A DNA stretch of 61,838 nt from Cohaesibacter sp. (GTDB lineage: Bacteria > Pseudomonadota > Alphaproteobacteria > Rhizobiales > Cohaesibacteraceae), in assembly GCA_025800145.1 (NCBI GenBank), contig JAOXSH010000081.1, positions 1-61,838 on the forward strand. Direction: 5' to 3'. Of the stretch, positions 52,110 to 61,700 are shown piece after piece; the first letter of the stretch is position 1; each line of letters begins with the position of its first letter. Position numbers and translations under genes: made by a program. The notes under the pieces are model-generated. The model saw only the letters and a list, made by a program, of their open reading frames with translations, did no database searches and had not been told where the DNA came from.

Positions 52110-54117
52110 TCTGTCCCAACAAGGCTTGCCTGCCGGGCCGGTGATCAAGGGCAAGCTCAGTCGTGATGACATCATCATGCGCGGCGGCATGATTGTCATT
52201 GCGCTCTATCTAATCGTCTCCATGGTGATGCCGCTCTATGCTATGTTGTCCAAATCCTTTTCCACCTATCATGTGGATTTGAGCCAATATGAATTTCAGC
52301 AAAGCGACAAGGATGGCGTCTTTGATGGAACAAGCCTGAGCGGCGCGCAGCTCAATAGCCAGATCCCGGTTTATGCGCCAAAGGATCTCAATACCGGAGC
52401 CGATGGCCGCTTGTCGGTGACCAAATGGTTCCCTGATTTCAGCTTCCGTAGTCCGGTGAAATATCGGCTGCGCAATGTCTCGCCCAACGGTCGCTTTCTG
52501 GTCAGCTCGACGCTTTATACCGGAACAGACTGGGTAGAGCTTGATTCCAACAAATTCCGCCGGGTGCAATTGCGCCCGATCAAAACCACCGGGCTTGGCA
52601 ATTTTGTCAATTATTTCTCAACGCCAGCTCTGTTCCAGTCGATCAAAAATTCGCTTTGGATTTCGGTGGTTAGCACTGTGATCACAGTCACGCTGGCTTT
52701 CTGGTTTGCCTATGCGCTGAACAGAAGTTGCATCCGCTATAAGGGTCTGTTCCGGCTGGTGGCCATGGCGCCGATTCTGGTCCCGTCTTTGTTGCCCGGC
52801 ATTGCGCTGGTCTATTTGTTTGGCAATCAGGGCATGATCAAGGAATTGCTCTTTGGGGCCAGCATTTATGGGCCGATCGGCATCATTATCGGCTCGGTCT
52901 TTTTCACCTTCCCCCATGCCTTTTTGATCATTTCAACGGCGCTGGCCATTTCGGATGCGCGGCTTTATGAGGCGGCAACCAGTTTGCGAACCTCGTCCTG
53001 GCGGACCTTTTGGACGGTGACCATTCCCGGTGCCCGTTATGGCCTGATCTCGGCGGCTTTTGTGGTTTTCAATCTGGTGATCACCGATTTTGGCTTGCCC
53101 AAAGTGATTGGCGGCCAGTTCAATGTGCTGGCGGTGGACATCTATAAGCAGGTGATTGGCCAACAGAATTTTGAAATGGGGGCCGTGGTTTCTGTCGTGC
53201 TGGTGATCCCTGCCATTCTGGCCTTTGCCATTGACCGCTTTGTGCAATCCAAGCAAGTGGCGCTGCTCTCGGCACGCTCGGTGCCGTTTCAGCCGCAACC
53301 GGACGAAAAGCGTGATAGAGCTCTCTTTGCCTATTGCAGTCTGGTTGCTGTGTTCATCATTGGCTTGCTGGCTGTGTGTCAATTTGCGGCTCTGGTGAAA
53401 TTCTGGCCTTATGATTTGAGCCTGAGCCTGACCAATTATCAGTTTGATAAAATGGATGGCGGCGGTTGGGGGTCTTACTTCAATTCCATCCAAATGGCCT
53501 TAATTGTGGCGGTGATTGGCACTGGTGTGGTGTTTTTCGGGGCCTATCTGGTGGAGAAATCCAACGGCTTTAAAATTGGTCGCGGCCTGTTTCAGATGGT
53601 GGCCATGCTGCCCATGGCCATTCCGGGGATGGTGTTGGGTCTGGCCTATATCTTCTTTTTCAACAATCCGGCCAATCCGCTCAATATGCTCTATGGCACC
53701 ATGGCGATTTTGGTGATTTGTACCGTGACTCACTTTTACACGGTCTCGCACCTCACCGCCGTGACAGCGCTTAAACAAATGGATCGGGAATTTGAATCGG
53801 TGTCCGCCTCGCTCAAACAGCCCACCATGAAGCTGTTTAGTCGGGTGACCGTGCCGGTTTGCCTGCCATCGGTTTTGGATATTTCCATCTATCTGTTCGT
53901 CAATGCCATGACGACGGTCTCGGCTGTGGTGTTCCTCTATTCACCAAAAACAACACTGGCCTCTATCGCTGTGTTGAATATGGATGATGCAGGCGACATT
54001 GCTCCAGCTGCGGCCATGGGGATGATGATTTTCTATACCAATGCCGCGGCAAGGATCATCCATCTGGTCATATCCAAAGGGGTGTTGACCCGGACCCAAG
54101 CTTGGCGTTTCCGCTAG
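52102..54117 (+). CDS. 2-aminoethylphosphonate-type ABC transporter permease, fused double permease
   Basis: About 671 aa from MTDLSQQGLPAGP. Two six-helix permease modules are fused. The first EAA-type loop is YEAATSLRTSSWRTFWTVTI and the second FESVSASLKQPTMKLFSRVT. A large extracytoplasmic insert of about 120 residues separates the first helix from the rest of module 1 (QYEFQQSDKDGVFDGTSLSG onward), as in the PhnU-like family. It forms the whole membrane channel by itself. The TAG stop lies in a CTAG that starts a palindromic repeat. Confidence 0.88.
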   Translation: MTDLSQQGLPAGPVIKGKLSRDDIIMRGGMIVIALYLIVSMVMPLYAMLSKSFSTYHVDLSQYEFQQSDKDGVFDGTSLSGAQLNSQIPVYAPKDLNTGADGRLSVTKWFPDFSFRSPVKYRLRNVSPNGRFLVSSTLYTGTDWVELDSNKFRRVQLRPIKTTGLGNFVNYFSTPALFQSIKNSLWISVVSTVITVTLAFWFAYALNRSCIRYKGLFRLVAMAPILVPSLLPGIALVYLFGNQGMIKELLFGASIYGPIGIIIGSVFFTFPHAFLIISTALAISDARLYEAATSLRTSSWRTFWTVTIPGARYGLISAAFVVFNLVITDFGLPKVIGGQFNVLAVDIYKQVIGQQNFEMGAVVSVVLVIPAILAFAIDRFVQSKQVALLSARSVPFQPQPDEKRDRALFAYCSLVAVFIIGLLAVCQFAALVKFWPYDLSLSLTNYQFDKMDGGGWGSYFNSIQMALIVAVIGTGVVFFGAYLVEKSNGFKIGRGLFQMVAMLPMAIPGMVLGLAYIFFFNNPANPLNMLYGTMAILVICTVTHFYTVSHLTAVTALKQMDREFESVSASLKQPTMKLFSRVTVPVCLPSVLDISIYLFVNAMTTVSAVVFLYSPKTTLASIAVLNMDDAGDIAPAAAMGMMIFYTNAAARIIHLVISKGVLTRTQAWRFR

Positions 54118-54220
54118 AGCATATTTTTCGAAAAGTGCGTGCAGTTTTCGGACAAAAATATGCTTAGAAACAAAGGCTAGAGCATTTTGCATAACGACGT
54201 GTTTATTCAAAATGCTCTAG
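54114..54220. repeat. Composite palindromic repeat of two hairpins, copy 2 (inverted relative to copy 1)
   Basis: The reverse complement closely matches 11417-11523: an AGCATATTTTTCG palindrome, the spacer TTAGAAACAAAGGCTAG, then an AGCATTTTGCATAA palindrome flanked by CTAG on both sides. The left CTAG carries the stop codon of the permease gene. It is non-coding and may terminate transcription. Confidence 0.85.
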
Positions 54221-54332
54221 CTGGTCAGGAATCCTGTTATTCCTAGGTTGGTCCAATGGTTCTTTTTGTCTGGAGAAAGGCAAACTAGTGACTTTCTCCA
54301 GATCGGTCTAATTCAAGTTATTCAGATCACGC

Positions 54333-56099
54333 TCACGCAATCTGCCAGCCTTGACCAGATTCGTAATAAGCCCAGAGCTGGTTGTAGATCTCGCAATCTT
54401 TCCGCAAAGTCTCATGAACGCCACTGGCGATCAACTTGCCATCATCCAGGACAAGGATCTGATCAGCATCAACAATCGTTGAGAGTCTGTGCGCAATCAC
54501 AAAGACGGTTTTGTCTTTGGCCAGGTTGAGAAAGGCTTGCTGAATGGCAGCCTCATTCTCCGGGTCCAGAGCGGATGTAGCTTCATCAAGAATGATGATC
54601 GGCGCGTCCTTCAGGATGGCTCTGGCAATTGCGATGCGTTGCTTCTGACCGCCAGACAAATTGGCACCGCCGACACCAACGAGACTGTCATATCCAGTGG
54701 GTAAAGTCTCAATAAAATCATGAATCTGAGCGGCTTTAGCGGCGTCAACGAGTTCGTCATCACTGGCATCAGGACGACCAATGCGCAAATTGTTTGCAAT
54801 GGTGTCATTGAAGAGCATGGTCTCCTGAAACACCGTGGCGATTTGATCCAGTAACAAAGGCGTTTTAATCAGGCGAATATCTTTGTCATCGATTTTGATC
54901 GTTCCTTGCTCGATATCCCAAAATCGCATGAGCAAATGCATCAAGGTACTTTTGCCAGATCCGCTACGGCCAACAATCGCATTCAGCGTGCCGGCTTTGG
55001 CAGTAAACGAAACATCATCAATTGTTTGCTCTTTTTCCTCGGCGTCATAGCAAAACGAGACCTTTTCAAAGGAAACATCATGACTATCTGAAAGGCTGTC
55101 TATCTTTCCAGACGCCAAAGAAGGTAGGGTTTCCAATTGAGAGATATTTTCATCTGAAATGCGCGCCAGAATTTGCATGCCATTATAGGCATTGAGTGAG
55201 CGGGCGGGGGGAATGCAAGCCGTCAGCAAGATGATTGCACCGATCATTGGGGCGAGATTGGCAATATTGTTTGCTCCACCTGCAATAACGGCACCATCCA
55301 GCAAAAGCACCCCCATCAGCATAGCAACACCAATGCTGGCTTGAATGGCCGCGAGATAGGCTGCTCCAAGTGGGGCATTGCGGAATACGCCTTTACGAAA
55401 ACCTTCCCGCATCATGTGAACGGCTTTTTCGAACTGATCACGTGCGCCACTTTTGCCACCAAAGGCACGCAGAACGGGCATGCCTTGCGCAAATTCAATG
55501 ATCTGCTGGGCGGCGAACCCCATCCCGGCAGAACGAAGGCGAAGGCCGCGGTGCAAATTGATGCGCATGATTAAAATAGCCAATGTTGCCAATAGCATAA
55601 CGCCTAGACAGATCACTGTGATACGCCAATCAAATATGAGCGCGGCAATGAAAAGAGAACTCATGGCGACGATGTCACGCAAAATGCTTGGGCGTGTGAA
55701 GGAAATATGATTTTCCAGCCAGAGCATATCCTCGGACAGGATTTGCGAGACCTTGCCACGATTGAGATTGTTGAAGGCACCAAGAGGTAAGGATACCAGA
55801 TGATGGAGCAGTTTTCTGCGCTGTGTCAGGCCAAAGGAAAAAGAAAAGTTATAAAGCTTTCGTGTTGTTGGCCACAGAATTAGACGGCGCAGGATAAGCA
55901 GTAGCGCAAAACATGCAGCACTGATCAATGCCATTTGAACGCTGGCTTCACCATTCAAAGCTTTTGTCAGCGCCCAGACGGCCAGAATGGGCTGAGAAGC
56001 TGTCAACAATCCATCCGTTGCCGATATCCAAGTGGTCTGGTTCAAATCTTTGCAGTCCCCATCGCTCAGAACATGTTTCAGGCGGTTGGAAATCTTCAT
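54333..56099 (-). CDS. YbtQ-like ABC half-transporter (siderophore import or export)
   Basis: 588 aa: an exporter-fold six-helix membrane domain (about 20-310) fused to an ATPase (about 340-588). The ATPase has Walker A GRSGSGKST, signature LSGGQKQRIAIARAI, Walker B IIILDEATSALD and the His switch FVIAHRLSTI. Paired exporter-type half-transporters beside a TonB receptor and an AraC regulator match the YbtPQ/IrtAB group, which imports iron-siderophore complexes despite the fold. It overlaps the partner gene by 4 bp and would form a heterodimer with it. Confidence 0.82.
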   Translation of the reverse strand: MKISNRLKHVLSDGDCKDLNQTTWISATDGLLTASQPILAVWALTKALNGEASVQMALISAACFALLLILRRLILWPTTRKLYNFSFSFGLTQRRKLLHHLVSLPLGAFNNLNRGKVSQILSEDMLWLENHISFTRPSILRDIVAMSSLFIAALIFDWRITVICLGVMLLATLAILIMRINLHRGLRLRSAGMGFAAQQIIEFAQGMPVLRAFGGKSGARDQFEKAVHMMREGFRKGVFRNAPLGAAYLAAIQASIGVAMLMGVLLLDGAVIAGGANNIANLAPMIGAIILLTACIPPARSLNAYNGMQILARISDENISQLETLPSLASGKIDSLSDSHDVSFEKVSFCYDAEEKEQTIDDVSFTAKAGTLNAIVGRSGSGKSTLMHLLMRFWDIEQGTIKIDDKDIRLIKTPLLLDQIATVFQETMLFNDTIANNLRIGRPDASDDELVDAAKAAQIHDFIETLPTGYDSLVGVGGANLSGGQKQRIAIARAILKDAPIIILDEATSALDPENEAAIQQAFLNLAKDKTVFVIAHRLSTIVDADQILVLDDGKLIASGVHETLRKDCEIYNQLWAYYESGQGWQIA

Positions 56100-57994
56100 T
56101 GTTCACTCTCCTGATCCGAGGCTGTCTCGTTACGATTTGACATGCGGAAAGATTGGGCTGCCTTATGGGCTTTCCATTGCTGGGAGTAAGGGCCATCCTG
56201 CGCAACCAGCTCATCATGTGTTCCGGTTTCGATGATCCTGCCATCGGCGATGCAGACGATTTTTTCGATATTGCGGATCGTGGAAAGTCGATGGGCGATC
56301 ACAATCAGAGTTTTGCCTTTTGCAAGATTGGCAATGGCTTTTTGAACTTCCCGTTCATTCTCTGGATCTGCAAAGGCGGTTGCTTCATCCAGCACCAGAA
56401 TTGGTGCATTTTTCAAGATGGCGCGTGCAATGGAAAGGCGCTGTTTCTGCCCCACTGAGAGCCCGTGTCCCCCTTGCAGGACAGTGTCATAGCCATCGTT
56501 AAGTTCGGAAATGAAATCATGAGCTTGTGCCGCCTTTGCTGCCTCCATGATTTCATCCATAGTCGCATCGGGCTTACCTATGCGAAGGTTGTCCGCAACA
56601 GAGCGTGAGAAGAGAAAAACATCCTGAAATACAAAGGAAAGATGCTCTCTCAAGGTCTCGGACTCAATCTTGCGCAGGTCGCATCCACCAAGCTGTATTG
56701 CCCCATGATCAACATCCCAAAAACGCGCCAGCAGACGCGCCAGGGTTGATTTGCCAGACCCGCTTGGGCCAACAAAAGCAACTGAACTGCCTTGAGGTAT
56801 TTCAAGTGAAAACTGATCAAGGATCTTCGTCTCATCATATGAGAAAGTGACGTCATCAAAGTGAATTGAGTGGTCTGAAGGAAGTTGTGCTTCTGTTCTG
56901 GACACTTGCACGAGTTCGGGCTGAGACATGATGACCTTGTAGCGCTCTACAATGCCTTCCTGCTTGCGAATGCGGTTCATCACGCTAAAAAGAGAGGCGA
57001 TAATAGTGCCCAAAGCCATTGCGGCAAGAATGAAGAACACAAAAACAGGGATCGATACAGCATCAATCGAGAGCAGATAAATACCTAGTGGGACAACGAA
57101 AATTAGATTGGAAGAGGCAAAGATCGTGAACCAATTGGTCTTGACCATATTGCCCTCGACCCAGTCGCTCATCACAGACCCGAAATCATCGAACGCAGCA
57201 TTGGCTCGGCGCAATGCACTGTCACCATGATTATAGGATTTCACCACAGGAATGGCGCTGATAACCTCTCCCATGGCGCTGGCAATGCGAGCCTGAATTT
57301 TGAAGAATCTATTGGTGATTTCCTCTGCTCCATTCATGATGATAGAGAGGAACATAAATGCCAGAAAAGTCGGAAGGAAAGCAGCCAAAGCGAACCGCCA
57401 ATCAAGACCGATCATAACCACTAGAATGGTCACAGGTCCAAGCACCGCAGCGGTCATTTCTGGTATCAGATGGGCAATTCCATCCTCGATTTCCTCAACA
57501 TCATCAAGAATGATTTTCTTTAAATCCGCACTGCTAGTCAGGTTGAAAAAGCCAAGGGGAACCAGTTGGATTTTTCGGGCAATTTTTTCTCGCAAATCTG
57601 CTTGGACATCTGCTGCAATCAAATGAGAAATCACCGTTGATGTGGTGAAACACAACATGGCAACGATAGCCGATACGATCATACCCACACCCATCCAGAT
57701 CGCATGTGACTTGTCACCAATCATCAGGGCGTTGACCAGTAATGCTGCAAATGCAGGAGGGGCAATTTGCAGAACGGCAGATGTAACACCTGCGGCCATT
57801 GATAGGATCATCCGCTTTCGGTGAAGCTTGATATGGCCCCAGAGAATAACAACTGCGCCGCTACCCAACATTTCACTTTTGCTCTCAACATGAACCACTG
57901 CATCGGCAATTGTCGGGGCAGAAGAGGGCGATTTGATGCTTGTTGAAAGTGGCAGTGGGGCCTCAGTATCAACTTGCTTGGCAGACACGGACAT
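56096..57994 (-). CDS. YbtP-like ABC half-transporter (siderophore import or export)
   Basis: 632 aa with an N-terminal cytoplasmic stretch (about 60 aa), a six-helix exporter-type membrane domain and an ATPase. The ATPase has Walker A GPSGSGKST, Walker B PILVLDEATAFADPEN and IVIAHRLSTI. The signature is GLSVGQKQRLSIARAI, with Val in place of the usual Gly of LSGGQ, which may make the two ATP sites of the heterodimer unequal. GGAGA precedes the ATG. It is the first gene of the pair, after a 387-bp gap behind the AraC regulator. Confidence 0.82.
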   Translation of the reverse strand: MSVSAKQVDTEAPLPLSTSIKSPSSAPTIADAVVHVESKSEMLGSGAVVILWGHIKLHRKRMILSMAAGVTSAVLQIAPPAFAALLVNALMIGDKSHAIWMGVGMIVSAIVAMLCFTTSTVISHLIAADVQADLREKIARKIQLVPLGFFNLTSSADLKKIILDDVEEIEDGIAHLIPEMTAAVLGPVTILVVMIGLDWRFALAAFLPTFLAFMFLSIIMNGAEEITNRFFKIQARIASAMGEVISAIPVVKSYNHGDSALRRANAAFDDFGSVMSDWVEGNMVKTNWFTIFASSNLIFVVPLGIYLLSIDAVSIPVFVFFILAAMALGTIIASLFSVMNRIRKQEGIVERYKVIMSQPELVQVSRTEAQLPSDHSIHFDDVTFSYDETKILDQFSLEIPQGSSVAFVGPSGSGKSTLARLLARFWDVDHGAIQLGGCDLRKIESETLREHLSFVFQDVFLFSRSVADNLRIGKPDATMDEIMEAAKAAQAHDFISELNDGYDTVLQGGHGLSVGQKQRLSIARAILKNAPILVLDEATAFADPENEREVQKAIANLAKGKTLIVIAHRLSTIRNIEKIVCIADGRIIETGTHDELVAQDGPYSQQWKAHKAAQSFRMSNRNETASDQESEQ

Positions 57995-58381
57995 TCGCTG
58001 TCTCCATGACTTCTCCCCGAAGGCAATTATCGATCAGAATCTCGCTTGAATTTAACCGCATAAATGACTGACAAAAATCGGTAATTCACTTTGATATTCG
58101 ATCGAAAACTGGCCTTGGAAATGGTAGCGGATTTAAGAAAACCAATGATGAAATCACCATCAGTTGTAGGGCAAAAAGTGTCTCGTTCTACGCAGAGAAA
58201 AATATTTGTGTCAACAAAATTTGATTTTCATACTCATCTTACTCTTTTCGAAATCGGCATATATGGAGTACTTTTCCACTGGCGAGTGCTGTCAAAACAT
58301 ATAAATTTGGGCAGATTGATAAAGAGAGTATATTCAATTGCTTATGTGAAAATTAGGCGGCTCAATTTATGAGCCAATTGA
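57995..58381. other. Intergenic region before the ABC half-transporter pair
   Basis: 387 bp, A/T-rich, with no credible gene. It should hold the promoter of the ABC pair (minus strand). A weak hairpin GGCTCA-ATTTA-TGAGCC (58359-58375) followed by TAATTTTC on the minus strand may end the AraC regulator transcript. No Fur box could be called with confidence. Confidence 0.45.
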
Positions 58382-59245
58382 CTAAATTTTGCTAGGAGAG
58401 ACTCCAAAGTGTTTTTTGAAACTAGCAGAGAAGCTCTCTGGATGGCTGTATCCAAGCCTATATGCAACGACTGAAACGCGTTCTCCTTCACGCAACATTC
58501 GATCCGCAGTCTGCATGCGCTGCTCAAGGATAAAACTGCCGATTGTTTCGCTAAATTCGTTTTGAAAATCACGCTTCAATTTGCTGACGCTAATGCCGAC
58601 CTGTTTGGCAAGTTGTGACAGTGTTTTTGCAAAGGCGGGGTTTTCCTCGACAGCTTTGCGAACCGACCAGATTCTGTCTCGGTCTGCTTTTGACAAGCCA
58701 TCTCTTGCTCTCAAATTTGGATGAATATTCGAGAAGATCTTGTTCAATGCAAGCAAGCCATCGATCGCTCTGCTTTCACGAACAAGTTTATCGGCAAAGC
58801 TGTCTCCTGTTGAGGCCAGAAATGAATTGGCAAACGCTTCAAACTCCGGAGACAGCGGAAGGCGACGAAGCTCCCATGGGCGTTGGATTGCAGATACGAG
58901 GCTTTCAAACGACTTGTCTTTTGAAAGAAGGTCGATATTGGTTTCAAACCAGCTCTCGTGAACATTCAAGTCCAGAGCAAGCAAAGTATCGCCAGCATAG
59001 ATACGGGAGGTCATATCCTGCTCATCGCATGAAGAATAAACCCACATCTCCTTACTATTGATCATTCCCAAATGACCAGGCCGAATGATCTCAAATGATC
59101 CTTGCAGAAAAATTCCCAGATTTGCCCCAGCGGGAGAGGTGCTGGTGATATCAAAATCCTCTTCAACCTTAAAGTCAGACAGGGTGACGACCAGTCCGGG
59201 TGAAATCTCAAAGACCTTCAAGCCGGACAGGAATGCATCAATCAT
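58382..59245 (-). CDS. AraC family transcriptional regulator (PchR/YbtA-like)
   Basis: About 287 aa from ATG 59245 (a GTG at 59266 is an alternative). The N-terminal part is a ligand-binding region and the last 100 residues are an AraC DNA-binding domain with two helix-turn-helix units (LSQLAKQVGISVSKLKRDFQ and RVSVVAYRLGYSHPESFSAS). Regulators of this sort bind the iron-loaded siderophore and activate its receptor and transporter genes. Its location between the divergent receptor gene and the ABC pair fits that role. Confidence 0.85.
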   Translation of the reverse strand: MIDAFLSGLKVFEISPGLVVTLSDFKVEEDFDITSTSPAGANLGIFLQGSFEIIRPGHLGMINSKEMWVYSSCDEQDMTSRIYAGDTLLALDLNVHESWFETNIDLLSKDKSFESLVSAIQRPWELRRLPLSPEFEAFANSFLASTGDSFADKLVRESRAIDGLLALNKIFSNIHPNLRARDGLSKADRDRIWSVRKAVEENPAFAKTLSQLAKQVGISVSKLKRDFQNEFSETIGSFILEQRMQTADRMLREGERVSVVAYRLGYSHPESFSASFKKHFGVSPSKI

Positions 59246-59418
59246 GGAATCACCAATGAGTCTCACAGTTTAAAATCTGCATACAAAACTCATATATAGA
59301 CGCCTGATTGTCAAGATGGCCTCAATCCTTTGCTTTTTGAACGCATTCCAAAGGTTTTAGAAATTCTCTCGCTTACCCACTTTTGCGATAACCAGTCCAA
59401 AATAAAATGGAGAGCGTA

Positions 59419-61515
59419 ATGCGTTGGATGAGCGGCCTTTTAGCGACAACAGTCCTGCTACCAGCTAGTGTCTTGGCGGAAGAAATAGAAATCCTTGATC
59501 CGATCATCGTGCGTGCACAGCACAGGGATCAGGATGTAAAAAACGTTCCTGTTACCGTTGAAGTCTTTGATCAGAACGAGATCAAGGATCGCTCGGTGCA
59601 AAGGATCGAAGATGTGTTCAAGGCAATTTCGAATGTCAATCTGTTGAGTGAGCGTGGCGGATTTGACGCTTCAAAGATTTCAGTTCGTGGTATTTCGTCT
59701 ACAGCCTTTGGAGCGGAACCTGCCATCGGCTTTTATGTCGATGATGTCTATATGGGAAGTGATGCCAGCTACAACACGCCCCTGTTCGACATGGAACAGG
59801 TTGAATTGCTCAAAGGCCCGCAAGGAACACTTTATGGCCGAAACTCCTTGTCTGGTGCGATCAACCTGCGAAGCAAACGCCCCGAATTGGGTGAGGGGAT
59901 CACGACCACCATCGGGGCAGAATATGGCAGCAACAATGCTCTGGGCACACGTCTTGTGGTGAATGCTGGTATCGATGACAATACCGCCTTCCGCTTGTCT
60001 GCCCAAGGCAACTGGTCTGAAGGTTGGGTAAAAAACACCAACGACAGCAAAAAGTTGAAAAACAAGGATGACCGTTCGGTCCGAGCACAATTCCTGCATC
60101 AGACAGCTGGGGATTTGGAAATTCTGCTCTCCGCAGACTATGGCGAAGACACCTCAAGACCATTTGCTTATGGCGAGTTCAACAAAGTCTACAAGGAAGG
60201 CGTCAATCATGCATTGCCATATTCGGCGGAAATCAAAGGCTATGGCGGTAAAGTTCATGCAACCTACGATTTTGGTATGTCAGAATTGCAGTCAATTTTG
60301 GCTTATCGCACGACGGATGGTTTCGGTCGGGGCGGAGATTTGACACCTTCGCCGTTGAAGTTCACCGACTTTCAAAGACGCTATCAGCAAGTGACACACG
60401 AGAACCGCCTCACATCAAAGGATAGCGAAAAGCTCGATTGGACATTGGGCACCTTCCTTCTTGCAGCACATGACAAACGCATGGAGAAAACCGGGATCAA
60501 CACTGCACTGCCAGCCGGCGCACTTGGCGCTGGAATGCCTTTCATCCCCGCAGGCTTTGCTGAAAGAACCAATGCAAAGGTGCGCTCCTATTCAGCGGCG
60601 GTCTTTGGCGATGCAACCTGGCATGTCACCGACAAGTTCGAAGCTTTCGCTGGTGCTCGCATCGGTTATGACAAACGGAGCCTGAGCTATGATCATGCCA
60701 GTACCCAAGCAGGGTTTTCAATCTTTGCCCCTGCACAATTGGCGAAGCGCAACCAAAGCAATTGGGATATTTCTCCACGTCTTGGTGTCGCCTACGACGT
60801 GACAGACGATATCCGCACCTATGCCAGCGTCAGCAAGGGCTACAAGGCGGGTGGATTCAACATTGCCTTCGCGCAAGGAACGGACCTGAGCTATGATCCG
60901 GAGACTGCGTGGAACTATGAAGTCGGTATCAAAGGTTCTGCTTTGGATGATCATGTCAGCTTCTCGGCTTCAGCCTTTTACTTCGATTGGCGAAATCAGC
61001 AGATCTACGCGTTTCAGGGTAGGAATTTCACCATTCACAACGCCCCGAAATCTCGGAGTAAAGGTGTTGAAGCAAGCCTGACCTTGCGCCCGATTGATGG
61101 TTTGGAACTGACCGGTGATATCGGTTATCAGGATGCTGAGTTCGTGAAGCTGGATAACTTTAAACCAGGCATTTCCGTGAGCGGTAATCGGTTGCCCTTC
61201 TCTTCCAAGATGACTGCTCACGGTTCGGTTAGCTACACCATGGCGGTGACCGATAACATCGATGCCACTATTAGGGCCGATTACAATTGGCGCTCGCCAT
61301 TTTATTGGGATCCTGAAAACAAGTTGAAGGAAAAGGCACACGGTATCCTGAATGCACGCTTCACCTTGGAAGGGGATGATTGGACAGCTTACGCATTCGG
61401 CCGCAATATCCTCGACAAAGCCCACCAATGGAACGGTATTGTCCAAGGTGCTGGTATCAGAGGTATTCCGGGAGAAGGGCAGAATTTTGGTGTAGGCTTC
61501 ACTCGAACTTTCTAG
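59419..61515 (+). CDS. TonB-dependent siderophore receptor (FyuA-like)
   Basis: About 698 aa. The ATG at 59419 has GGAG six bases upstream; an ATG at 59407 is also open. The signal peptide is MRWMSGLLATTVLLPASVLA, followed by a TonB-box-like IEILDPIIVRAQ. The plug domain (about 45-150) has VPVTVEVFDQNEIKDRSVQR, SVRGISSTAFGAEPAIGFYV and KGPQGTLYGRNSLSGAINL. The 22-strand barrel ends in an aromatic Phe (GVGFTRTF). The closest architecture is the FyuA/yersiniabactin receptor group. With the AraC protein and the ABC pair it forms a siderophore uptake unit. Confidence 0.88.
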   Translation: MRWMSGLLATTVLLPASVLAEEIEILDPIIVRAQHRDQDVKNVPVTVEVFDQNEIKDRSVQRIEDVFKAISNVNLLSERGGFDASKISVRGISSTAFGAEPAIGFYVDDVYMGSDASYNTPLFDMEQVELLKGPQGTLYGRNSLSGAINLRSKRPELGEGITTTIGAEYGSNNALGTRLVVNAGIDDNTAFRLSAQGNWSEGWVKNTNDSKKLKNKDDRSVRAQFLHQTAGDLEILLSADYGEDTSRPFAYGEFNKVYKEGVNHALPYSAEIKGYGGKVHATYDFGMSELQSILAYRTTDGFGRGGDLTPSPLKFTDFQRRYQQVTHENRLTSKDSEKLDWTLGTFLLAAHDKRMEKTGINTALPAGALGAGMPFIPAGFAERTNAKVRSYSAAVFGDATWHVTDKFEAFAGARIGYDKRSLSYDHASTQAGFSIFAPAQLAKRNQSNWDISPRLGVAYDVTDDIRTYASVSKGYKAGGFNIAFAQGTDLSYDPETAWNYEVGIKGSALDDHVSFSASAFYFDWRNQQIYAFQGRNFTIHNAPKSRSKGVEASLTLRPIDGLELTGDIGYQDAEFVKLDNFKPGISVSGNRLPFSSKMTAHGSVSYTMAVTDNIDATIRADYNWRSPFYWDPENKLKEKAHGILNARFTLEGDDWTAYAFGRNILDKAHQWNGIVQGAGIRGIPGEGQNFGVGFTRTF

Positions 61516-61538
61516 AAATTTGAAACCAGCAAAAAAAC

Positions 61539-61566
61539 CCTGCTCAGGAGACTGGGCAGGTTTTTT
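61539..61566 (+). terminator. Intrinsic terminator after the TonB receptor gene
   Basis: CCTGCTCAG-GAGA-CTGGGCAGG followed by six T, preceded by an A-tract. One T-G wobble occurs in a 9-bp stem. Confidence 0.9.
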
Positions 61567-61580
61567 GTCGATTGCTGATT

Positions 61581-61596
61581 ATACCAACGGCATGAA
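61581..61596 (+). repeat. Solitary end sequence of the MITE-like element
   Basis: ATACCAACGGCATGAA equals the first 16 bases of copy A, but the following sequence is unrelated to the element. It lies 120 bp before copy C. Confidence 0.6.
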
Positions 61597-61700
61597 CCGC
61601 AAGGAATTTGCCAGTGTTAACACGCTTTATAACAGCGAGGATCAACTGTAAGGTGCACGTGCCTTTGCGAAAAAAGAGATCCGGTCTGGAAAGGCAAATA

